Below, in pieces: positions 1 through 5,038 of a stretch of DNA of 5,038 nt. A model generated the notes under the pieces. That model made no database searches. It saw only the letters and a program-made list of their open reading frames with translations, and was not told the DNA's origin. Position 1 is the first letter of the stretch; each line of letters opens with the position of its first letter. Position numbers and translations under genes: made by a program. The stretch comes from JASEHD01 sp964471945 (GTDB lineage: Bacteria; Bacteroidota; Ignavibacteria; UBA10030; SZUA-254). Where the stretch lies: NCBI GenBank assembly GCA_964471945.1, contig CAYYIJ010000122.1:1-5038 (forward strand), given 5' to 3'.

Positions 1-43
1 TATTGTTTTACTAATCTAATCATTTTTGAGGTGTCATTTGGCA

Positions 44-283
44 CTATTTAATTAAGATCATCTTCTTTACATCTGTGAATGCTGAGCCACGAGAAGCAGC
101 TGCGGTTAGTTTGTATATGTACAAACCACTCGATAAATTCTCAGCGTTAAACGATGCCGACTTGTATCCTGCTTCTTGCATTTCGTTCACAAGCGTTGCT
201 ACTTCACGACCTAAATCGTAGAAAATATTCGTTGTTGGATTGAATGGATTGGGATAAAAGGTAACCGAAGGGGGTTGAAAAGG
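44..283 (-). pseudogene. C-terminal remnant of a type IX secreted protein (Por-type sorting domain)
   Basis: The minus strand reads 79 codons to a TAG stop at 44-46. The frame is closed upstream by TGA at 284-286, and no start codon plausible for a full gene is present. The peptide contains YPNPFNPTT (residues 10-18), then LGREVATLVNEMQEAGY (24-40), LSSGLYIYKL (50-59) and ends KKMILIK. This is the pattern of the type IX secretion (Por/gliding) C-terminal sorting domain, which directs proteins across the outer membrane and is cleaved off. The usual body of the secreted protein is absent, because upstream sequence is the repeat mosaic. TTNI (17-20) is followed almost directly by FYDLGREV, whereas family members usually have roughly 13-17 more residues there (a strand like 'YSLPEAGNVTLKI'). 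That suggests an internal in-frame deletion. The family assignment is strong; calling it dead is inference from the missing 5' part and the gap. Confidence 0.75.
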
Positions 284-343
284 TCAGGCATGCCGCGTTG
301 GAATATTATTAGCAAATGAGACTTCTGAAAAATCCCTCCATTT

Positions 344-409
344 GTCACCCTGAACGCCCGCCTGCCAAAGTCGGCCATGGTGGACGGCTCGCAGGAAGTG
401 AAAGGTCTC
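344..409. repeat. Dispersed-repeat-like unit interrupted by a hairpin
   Basis: GTCACCCTGAAC (344-355) and GAAGTGAAAGGTCTC (395-409) look like two halves of one short repeat, and the spacer between them folds on itself. CCTGC (361-365) can pair with GCAGG (391-395). AGTCGGCCA (369-377) pairs with TGGACGGCT (381-389) at 7 of 9 positions around a TGG loop. The spacer is more GC-rich than its surroundings. Seen directly: the imperfect hairpin and its position. Inferred: that it inserted into a pre-existing repeat. Confidence 0.5.
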
Positions 410-441
410 AAATTCTTTATAATCGAGATGTTTCGCTTCTC

Positions 442-512
442 TCCTCCTAATGAACATGGTAATATGTTTATTATATTTTGAGTAATGAGCAACGCCCATT
501 TAGGTGGACTCA
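442..512 (+). repeat. Direct repeat, copy A (~71 nt)
   Basis: Matches 638-708 in the same orientation at a constant offset of 196 nt, without gaps, with 9 mismatches over 71 positions (about 87% identity by hand count). Eight of the nine differences are transitions. The longest shared stretch is CCCATTTAGGTGGACTCA at the right end. Identity stops sharply on both sides: the flanks at 431-440 and 627-636 are unrelated. Confidence 0.8.
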
Positions 513-534
513 GGGTAACTGTGGGGCTCGTGCT

Positions 535-561
535 GTCAGTCTGAGTTTATCGAAGACTGAC
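535..561. repeat. Palindromic repeat 1 (8-bp arms, 11-nt loop)
   Basis: GTCAGTCT (535-542) and AGACTGAC (554-561) are perfect inverted arms around the loop GAGTTTATCGA (543-553). The loop read in reverse complement, TCGATAAACTC, closely resembles the loop of the palindrome at 596-630 (TCGACAGGCTC). The two hairpins are therefore related elements in opposite orientation, with a conserved loop and different stems. No T-run follows on either strand, so a classic terminator is not indicated. Confidence 0.75.
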
Positions 562-595
562 ATAGAGGGGCTGTATTGGTTGTCACCTTTCAATA

Positions 596-630
596 AACCG
601 TCACCCTTCGACAGGCTCAGGGTGACGGTT
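596..630. repeat. Palindromic repeat 2 (12-bp arms, 11-nt loop)
   Basis: AACCGTCACCCT (596-607) and AGGGTGACGGTT (619-630) are perfect 12-bp inverted arms around TCGACAGGCTC (608-618). The core CCTTCGACAGGCTCAGG is of the kind found as a common dispersed palindrome in environmental bacterial genomes (from memory, not searched). This is the strongest hairpin in the window. It could be a REP-like element, and could also stabilise or end transcripts, but there is no adjacent T-tract. Confidence 0.8.
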
Positions 631-637
631 AGGATAA

Positions 638-708
638 TTCTTCTGATGGACATGGTAATATGTTCATTACAATTTGAGTAATGGGCAACACCCATTTAGG
701 TGGACTCA
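638..708 (+). repeat. Direct repeat, copy B (~71 nt)
   Basis: Second copy of the repeat at 442-512. In this copy CATTAC (665-670) and GTAATG (678-683) form perfect 6-bp arms around a 7-nt loop; the left arm is degraded in copy A. The 125 nt between the copies carry two palindromes, giving the order repeat - hairpin - hairpin - repeat. Confidence 0.8.
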
Positions 709-802
709 ACATGACAAAAAAGAATAATTCAGAAGTCTCTATAATAATGTACTTCGCCTTGAGCCAAATTTCAAAGCTGCGGATGATTCAGTTAAACGAT
801 TA

Positions 803-2950
803 TCAGAAATTCCATTGAATCGAGAGAGATGATATATAATTTTTTGGTAATCCGGGTTCTAAATATATAGGTTTATTTTCTTTATTGATATCAGGATTGA
901 TGTAAGCAGAAGCTGGATATGTTTTATTAGTGATATTGTTAATTCCGATATAACCTCTCAGTGATAGCTTATCAGCGATTAAATTCAAATTGTCAAATCC
1001 AATTAAGGCATTTAGAATGTTGTATCCGTCAACGCTTAGAGAATTAACATCGTCGGCATAATATTTACTCACACCCTGTAAATTGATTTCGGTATAAATA
1101 TATGATAAATATTTGGGTAAATAGTTGAGTCCTAATTTATAAAAATAATTAGGTACACCAGCCATTTTATTACCGGAGAGAGAACGGGAGTGCCCTACAC
1201 TTCTTGGTTCTGTATAATTTGAGTCAATTACATAATTTTTGTACTCATTGTGTGAGAAAGTGAATGCTGACTGTATTGATAAACCAAAGTTGAGCTGAGT
1301 TTTCAAACTGATTTCGATGCCCGTTCGCTGAGTCTCACCTGCCGAAAGATAAAGTTTGCCGGATTGATACGGGATAAGATCATTATTTACGATTATAGTA
1401 TATAAAGCAACATCATAAGCAACAGATTTCACGATATTATCATTCTGAATAGATATAATATGTTTAGTTCCTAACTCTAAGGTTGTTGATACTATTGGAT
1501 CAAGAAGCGGATTTACTGCCGCTAAACTATCTGAACCCTTTTTGTAAGGATCGGTTTCATTCCCCGCTGGGACTTCTACTCCTCCTCCAATATTTCCATA
1601 GATGCTGTGAGTTGGTGAAAATCGATATGTTATTCCCGCTTTTGGTGTCAATCGTTGAAACGATTTCTCTCCTCGGATTTTTTGATTAATAAAGTTTTCA
1701 CTGTAATACGTGATGTTATCAAATCTTCCCCCAACGACTAAGCTTAAAAAATCCTTGAAAAGGAGCTCATCTTGAAGAAAAAGACCAAAATTATTTGCTC
1801 CCTCGCGTTTGTTATCTTTTAATTTTGGTCCTCGGTGTCCATTCTTGAGATCATAAAAAAGAATTGAGCCATCTTGATATGCTTCATCACATCCAATTAA
1901 CAAAATATTTTTATAATCATTGTTCAATAAAAAAATATTTTTATAACTAAAACTGCCTCCAATATGGTAACGGTTAAAATCGCGGAAGGTGTTTCTTTCT
2001 GACCGCTGTAAATATTTTGGATTTACATAAGTCATGATGGTTATACTATTCTCATTATTAAATTCGTGGGCAAAATTTAATCCAATCCGACCCAACCTGT
2101 TAAATCTTCGCTCGTCACGCTGGGTGAAGGTAGTTCCATCTTTTAGTGTGTCCTCTTGAGCTTGCTGGGGGTTTGTATCAAATTGTTCTTGTGTCAATGG
2201 TCCGGGTATTCTGAACAAATTACTCGTACCGATGAGATGAACACTGAGTTTTGTTCGTTCGCTTATTTGAGAAACAATCCCGGTGTTAATCAACGCTCGT
2301 GTGCTTGAAGAATGATTTCGCCATCCTTTGAAGTTTGTATTGCTGATATCAAGATAAAATCTTCCCGAGCCAACCAACGCCCCTGTATTGAAAGTCTCTT
2401 TTCTATATCCAAAACTTCCAAAAGATGAACTTGTTTTTACAAATGGCTGTTCAAAAGTTGTGTTTGATGTAATGTGAACAATTCCCCCTGCCGCATTTCC
2501 CCAGAGAGATGATGCATTGGAACGAATTACCTCAACTCGACCAGCCGATGAGAGGTCTATCAAATCGAAAGATGTTCTTCCATCGGGTTCTGTTTCGGGG
2601 AAACCATCTACAAGAACTCGTATCCCGCGTGAAGTTCCAGCATTCGAACGCTCCCCAGCCCCTCTCGCACCGAAGCCGCGGATTGTGAGTCTTACATCTT
2701 GATTACCATAACGCGATTGTCCTAAAACTCCTGGTATTCTGTTGAGCGCTTCGTCTAAACCATATCCGCGGAGTCTCTGGAACTCGGCTCCTTCGAGCTG
2801 CGAAATTGCAAGCGGTGTTTCAATCCAAGATTCGGCTATTCGAGTTGCTGTGATTGTTATCGGAGCAAGATGATACTTTATACTGTCGTCTTGTTGAGAA
2901 TGAATTTGATTTATTGCTACCACTGTAAATATTATGATTAGGTATTTCAT
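803..2950 (-). CDS. TonB-dependent outer-membrane receptor (iron-complex type, ligand unknown)
   Basis: Encodes 715 residues from ATG at 2948-2950 to TGA at 803-805. A TTG three codons upstream (2957-2959) could also start, but the ATG places a good signal peptide first (KYLIIIFTVVAINQIHS, probable cleavage after Ser18). A TonB-box-like strand follows (ITITATR, 31-37). The plug domain is about residues 42-160: EALNRIPGV (67-75), DVRLTIRGFGARG (85-97), RVLVDGFPETEPDGRTSFD (111-129) and VEVIRSNASSLWGNAAGGIVHI (139-160). The remainder is a beta-barrel with many aromatic-rich strands, ending GINNITNKTYPASAY...YLEPGLPKNY...IQWNF with the expected terminal Phe. Length is normal for the family, with no frameshift. 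Family members import ferric siderophores, haem, cobalamin or other ligands using TonB-ExbBD energy; the C-terminal style resembles iron-chelate receptors of the FecA/COG1629 group, but the ligand cannot be read from sequence. No SusC-like N-terminal carboxypeptidase-D domain and no SusD neighbour are present, so glycan uptake is less likely. Confidence 0.93.
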   Translation of the reverse strand: MKYLIIIFTVVAINQIHSQQDDSIKYHLAPITITATRIAESWIETPLAISQLEGAEFQRLRGYGLDEALNRIPGVLGQSRYGNQDVRLTIRGFGARGAGERSNAGTSRGIRVLVDGFPETEPDGRTSFDLIDLSSAGRVEVIRSNASSLWGNAAGGIVHITSNTTFEQPFVKTSSSFGSFGYRKETFNTGALVGSGRFYLDISNTNFKGWRNHSSSTRALINTGIVSQISERTKLSVHLIGTSNLFRIPGPLTQEQFDTNPQQAQEDTLKDGTTFTQRDERRFNRLGRIGLNFAHEFNNENSITIMTYVNPKYLQRSERNTFRDFNRYHIGGSFSYKNIFLLNNDYKNILLIGCDEAYQDGSILFYDLKNGHRGPKLKDNKREGANNFGLFLQDELLFKDFLSLVVGGRFDNITYYSENFINQKIRGEKSFQRLTPKAGITYRFSPTHSIYGNIGGGVEVPAGNETDPYKKGSDSLAAVNPLLDPIVSTTLELGTKHIISIQNDNIVKSVAYDVALYTIIVNNDLIPYQSGKLYLSAGETQRTGIEISLKTQLNFGLSIQSAFTFSHNEYKNYVIDSNYTEPRSVGHSRSLSGNKMAGVPNYFYKLGLNYLPKYLSYIYTEINLQGVSKYYADDVNSLSVDGYNILNALIGFDNLNLIADKLSLRGYIGINNITNKTYPASAYINPDINKENKPIYLEPGLPKNYISSLSIQWNF

Positions 2951-2980
2951 ATTTAACAAACTTCATGTTATTGATAAAGA

Positions 2981-3009
2981 TTGACAAAATATAAGCAAAG
3001 ATTTGAAAT
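2981..3009 (+). promoter_or_regulatory. Weak candidate promoter of the C69 peptidase
   Basis: TTGACA (2981-2986) is a perfect -35 hexamer followed after 17 nt by TGAAAT (3004-3009), only 4/6 to the -10 consensus. It would give a leader of about 100 nt. The AT-rich run at 3050-3070 (TTATATTATATAAAT) offers other -10-like sequences without a clear -35. I cannot decide between them. Confidence 0.25.
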
Positions 3010-3015
3010 TTTCAA
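2988..3015 (-). promoter_or_regulatory. Candidate promoter of the TonB-dependent receptor
   Basis: The minus strand shows TTGAAA (plus positions 3010-3015), a 16-nt spacer, then TATATT (2988-2993): 5/6 matches to each sigma-70 hexamer. The same stretch also reads TTTG, 19 nt, then TATATTTTG, close to the Bacteroidota consensus (TTTG ... TAnnTTTG) but one base longer. Transcription would start near 2980 and give a ~30-nt leader before the ATG at 2950. There is no strong Shine-Dalgarno match before that ATG, which is common in this group. Confidence 0.5.
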
Positions 3016-3016
3016 A
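3002..3016. promoter_or_regulatory. 15-bp palindrome over the receptor -35 region (possible operator)
   Basis: TTTGAAA (3002-3008) and TTTCAAA (3010-3016) form perfect 7-bp arms around a single T. The palindrome covers the candidate -35 box of the receptor and lies about 100 nt upstream of the peptidase start. This would be a suitable position for a dimeric repressor. It does not match a Fur box, and AT-rich palindromes arise easily in such DNA, so the role is a guess. Confidence 0.3.
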
Positions 3017-3101
3017 ATCGGTGAGAAGTTATTTATTTTCTTCAAATGATTTTATTATATTATATAAATTGTTTCATTCTAAATAACTGGTTCAATAATT
3101 A

Positions 3102-3106
3102 AAGGA
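3102..3106 (+). promoter_or_regulatory. Ribosome binding site of the C69 peptidase
   Basis: AAGGA lies 6 nt before the ATG at 3113-3115. It fixes this start, which also begins the signal peptide (MKKILYSILF). Confidence 0.7.
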
Positions 3107-3112
3107 AGTTAT

Positions 3113-4930
3113 ATGAAAAAAATCCTCTATTCTATATTATTCGTTATTGTAATCTTATTGCCTTTTCACAATAAGATTTATGCATGCACGAACTTGATCG
3201 TTACCAAAGGTGCCTCGAAAGATGGAAGCGTTATGATTACCTACAGTGCAGATTCGTTCAATTTCTACGGTGAACTTTATCATTTCCCCGCTGCTGTTTA
3301 TCCCGATAATTCGATGGTAGATATTTATGAATGGGACACAGGGAAATTTTTAGGCAGAATAAAACAGGCGAGAGAAACCTACAATGTCGTAGGTAACATG
3401 AATGAACATCAAGTATCGATTGGTGAAACAACATTCGGCGGGAGGGAAGGGCTTCAAAATACAAAAGGTATTATTGATTATGGAAGTTTGATTTATTTAA
3501 CTTTGCAGCGTGCAAAGACCGCGCGTGATGCGATCAAGATAATGAACGACCTTGTAACAGAATATGGATATTACAGTTCGGGCGAATCTTTTTCAATAGC
3601 AGACCCGAACGAAGCGTGGATACTCGAGATGATTGGTAAAGGTGAGGGTAGCAAAGGAGCAGTTTGGGTTGCAGTTAGAATTCCTGATGGATACGTTTCC
3701 GCTCATGCTAATCAAGCCCGCATAACAACATTTCCACTGAAAGACCCAAACAACTGTCTCTATTCACCAGATGTTATTTCGTTCGCACGTGAGAAAGGTT
3801 GGTTTAGTGGTAAGGATTCCGAGTTCGATTTTTCTGCAACCTACGCTCCGTTAGAATTTGGTGCGATCCGATTTTGCGATGGACGCGTTTGGTCTTTGTT
3901 TCGCCGTGTGAACAGCTCGATGGAGAAATATATTTCATACATCAAAGGAGAAAATCTTGAGCGAATGCCATTATATATTAAACCCGATAGAAAGCTTTCA
4001 GTTCAGGATGTTCAGAATCTTATGCGCGATCATTTTGAAGGAACCGAGTTCGATATGACGAAAGGTGTTGCTGCCGGTCCCTACGGAATGCCATATCGAT
4101 GGAGACCGCTAACATGGAAGTATGAAGGACAAGATTACTTCAACGAGCGGCCCATATCAACCCCGCAAACTGGATTCTCTTTCGTTACACAAGCTCGATC
4201 TTTTCTTCCGAACGAAATCGGTGGCATCATCTGGTTCGGACTCGATGATACATACATGACAGTTTACACTCCGATGTATACGTCAATAACAAAAGTACCT
4301 TACAATTATCAGAAAGGTCTTGCATCTCTCGGGAAATTTAATTGGGAGTCTGTATTTTGGGTGTTCAATTGGGTTTCAAACTTTTCGTATCCAAAGTATT
4401 CTCTTGTAATTAACGATATCAAAGATGTCCAGCATGAATTAGAAGGAATGTTTGCATCACGTCAAGAGACAATCGAGAAGACGGCACAAGCACTTTACAA
4501 AAATTCAAAAGGTGAAGCTGTTGATTATCTAACGAAGTATTCGTGCGATATGGGTGACTTAACATATAAACGTTGGAAGAAATTAGGCGAAGATTTACTT
4601 GTAAAATATATGGATGGTGTTGTGAAGGATGAATACTTCAAGCCAAAGAATGTCGGTTATCCCGATACTTTTAAGAAGTTCATCGTCCAGGAGTCGGGTG
4701 ACGCTCTAAAGATGAAGAAACTTCCAGGTGCAGATAAAACAGCTTATGAAGAAAACATCAAGAAGGCAGATGAACTTCTAAAAGAGAAGAAGTATTCAGA
4801 AGCAAAAACTGCTTATGCGAAAGCCGTTGAGACAATGCCAAATGAAAATTATCCAAAAACACAGATCGAAAAAATTACTAAACTGCTCAGTGAGATAGAG
4901 GAATTGCACAAACAGAATTTTTCTAACTAA
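3113..4930 (+). CDS. Secreted family C69 dipeptidase with a TPR-like C-terminal tail
   Basis: Encodes 605 residues. An N-terminal signal peptide (KKILYSILFVIVILLPFHNKIYA, 2-24) is followed directly by CTNLIVTKGASKDGS (25-39). In family C69 (N-terminal-nucleophile hydrolases, peptidase U34/PepD-like) this first Cys is the catalytic nucleophile after processing, so cleavage Ala24|Cys25 would yield the active enzyme. Other family landmarks are YEWDTGKFLG (72-81), YNVVGNMNEHQVSIGETTFGGR (90-111), IDYGSLIYLTLQRAKTAR (121-138), YGYYSSGESFSIADPNEAWILEMIGKG (151-177) and YVSAHANQARI (194-204). The enzyme is expected to cleave dipeptides in the periplasm or outside the cell. After the peptidase region, residues about 544-605 form a charged helical tail with one TPR-like repeat (IKKADELLKEKKYSEAKTAY...) and a short coiled stretch; this looks like an added module. 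The gene is divergent from the receptor, 162 nt apart, and no other gene follows in the window. The IYAC sequence superficially resembles a lipobox, but Tyr at -2 and the family's catalytic Cys argue against a lipoprotein. Confidence 0.93.
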   Translation: MKKILYSILFVIVILLPFHNKIYACTNLIVTKGASKDGSVMITYSADSFNFYGELYHFPAAVYPDNSMVDIYEWDTGKFLGRIKQARETYNVVGNMNEHQVSIGETTFGGREGLQNTKGIIDYGSLIYLTLQRAKTARDAIKIMNDLVTEYGYYSSGESFSIADPNEAWILEMIGKGEGSKGAVWVAVRIPDGYVSAHANQARITTFPLKDPNNCLYSPDVISFAREKGWFSGKDSEFDFSATYAPLEFGAIRFCDGRVWSLFRRVNSSMEKYISYIKGENLERMPLYIKPDRKLSVQDVQNLMRDHFEGTEFDMTKGVAAGPYGMPYRWRPLTWKYEGQDYFNERPISTPQTGFSFVTQARSFLPNEIGGIIWFGLDDTYMTVYTPMYTSITKVPYNYQKGLASLGKFNWESVFWVFNWVSNFSYPKYSLVINDIKDVQHELEGMFASRQETIEKTAQALYKNSKGEAVDYLTKYSCDMGDLTYKRWKKLGEDLLVKYMDGVVKDEYFKPKNVGYPDTFKKFIVQESGDALKMKKLPGADKTAYEENIKKADELLKEKKYSEAKTAYAKAVETMPNENYPKTQIEKITKLLSEIEELHKQNFSN

Positions 4931-5004
4931 GAACTATTATGAAAATAGTAGTGGAAAACAGGGGTTATGTCCTGCGGCTATGTTCAGCACCCAGCCTTCA
5001 CGTC
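4931..5004. other. 3' flank of the peptidase gene, no gene and no clear terminator
   Basis: Non-coding stretch directly after the peptidase stop codon. The only structure seen is a weak AT stem, ACTATT (4933-4938) with AATAGT (4944-4949). It lacks GC pairs and a following T-run, so it does not qualify as an intrinsic terminator. Transcript termination may rely on Rho or on sequence beyond the window. Confidence 0.4.
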
Positions 5005-5029
5005 ATGCTGACATTCTTTTGGTCAGCAT
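5005..5029. repeat. Small hairpin, probably the edge of another dispersed repeat
   Basis: ATGCTGAC (5005-5012) and GTCAGCAT (5022-5029) are perfect 8-bp arms around a 9-nt loop (ATTCTTTTG). The context CGTCATGCTGAC...GGTCAGCATCT is of a kind often dispersed in intergenic DNA of related genomes (recalled, not searched). It differs in stem and loop from the palindromes at 535 and 596. No T-run follows, so terminator function is uncertain. The window ends 9 nt later. Confidence 0.55.
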
Positions 5030-5038
5030 CTAAGCCTA

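Larger units (their letters stand above)
318..739. repeat. 12-bp inverted repeat bracketing the repeat mosaic
   Basis: GAGACTTCTGAA at 318-329 recurs as its exact reverse complement, TTCAGAAGTCTC, at 728-739, 398 nt apart. Just outside each arm is a further short match (ATTATTA at 305-311 and TAATAAT at 743-749, also inverted), with different spacing. The pair encloses both direct repeats and both palindromes, so it may be the terminal inverted repeat of a non-autonomous element. No clean target-site duplication is evident next to the arms. A chance match of this length is uncommon in 5 kb but not impossible. Confidence 0.35.
284..740. repeat. Repeat-mosaic intergenic region, no credible gene
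   Basis: About 450 nt without a supportable protein gene. It is built from short repeated and palindromic pieces, listed separately. A GTCACC(CT) core recurs at 344, 582 and 600 and appears inverted at 619-626, with a variant AGGGTAAC at 512-519. Short open frames on both strands exist only because the repeats lack stops: the two minus-strand frames starting near 499 and 695 begin with nearly the same peptide (MGVAHYS...HITM.IRR) because they start in the two copies of the direct repeat. The region lies between the broken sorting-domain gene and the 3' end of the receptor gene. It resembles dispersed intergenic repeats (REP/MITE-like) seen in many environmental bacterial genomes. No transposase is present. 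Confidence 0.7.

Noticed and set aside
22..46. Small GTGTC/GGCAC stem just past the sorting-domain stop
   Set aside because: Five pairs including a G-U on the plus strand, and a C-A mismatch in the minus-strand transcript that matters; not a terminator.
211..695. Short open frames of 60-93 codons on both strands in the left intergenic region
   Set aside because: They are translations of repeat sequence. Two minus-strand frames start with the same peptide only because they begin in the two direct-repeat copies. No ribosome binding sites and no recognisable domains.
284..740. CRISPR array
   Set aside because: Only two copies of the long direct repeat, 71 nt each and diverged, with no regular spacers or cas genes.
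714..755. Possible terminator for the receptor gene: GAAGT/ACTTC stem (732-736/751-755) with a T6 run on the minus strand (716-721)
   Set aside because: Only five base pairs, a 14-nt loop and 10 nt between stem and T-run, which is too weak to call.
1483..2702. Plus-strand open frames at 1483-1689 and 2517-2702
   Set aside because: They lie wholly inside the well-supported receptor gene on the other strand and have no recognisable protein features.
2961..2990. Fur-box-like sequence TTATTGATAAAGATTGAC near the receptor start
   Set aside because: Only a short TTAT/ATAA symmetry; it does not fit the 19-bp Fur consensus well enough, and AT-rich DNA yields such matches by chance.
3258..3464. Minus-strand open frame of 68 codons
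   Set aside because: Antisense shadow of the conserved N-terminal part of the C69 peptidase.

Overview
The window looks like chromosomal DNA of a low-GC member of the Bacteroidota/Ignavibacteriota (FCB) side of the bacterial tree. Three things suggest this: a type IX secretion C-terminal sorting motif (YPNPFNPTT...GREVATLVNE...KKMILIK), an outer-membrane TonB-dependent receptor, and a family C69 dipeptidase of the form common in that group. The lineage is inferred from protein style; no rRNA or marker gene is present.

Layout, left to right. (1) Bases 44-283, minus strand, hold the last 79 codons of a type IX secreted protein. It has no start or body and appears to lack an internal piece of the sorting domain, so it is read as a gene remnant. 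(2) Bases 284 to about 740 carry no credible gene. They are a mosaic of short repeats: two diverged copies of a ~71-nt direct repeat, two hairpin palindromes sharing a related loop, a GTCACCCTGAAC...AAGTGAAAGGTCTC repeat interrupted by a hairpin, and a 12-bp inverted repeat near both edges. (3) Bases 803-2950, minus strand, encode a complete 715-residue TonB-dependent receptor. (4) Bases 2951-3112 are an AT-rich divergent intergenic region with a good candidate promoter for the receptor and a 15-bp palindrome over its -35 region. (5) Bases 3113-4930, plus strand, encode a complete 605-residue secreted C69 dipeptidase with a TPR-like C-terminal tail. (6) Bases 4931-5038 hold no gene; a small hairpin repeat lies at the right edge.

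The receptor and the peptidase are divergently transcribed from one short region. The receptor would sit in the outer membrane and import an unidentified ligand (ferric chelate or similar) using TonB energy; the peptidase would be exported and cleave dipeptides outside the cytoplasm. Shared regulation is possible, but nothing in the sequence proves a joint pathway. I see no new defence, mobile or RNA system. The most unusual parts are the repeat mosaic next to the decayed sorting-domain gene and the TPR-like extension of the peptidase.
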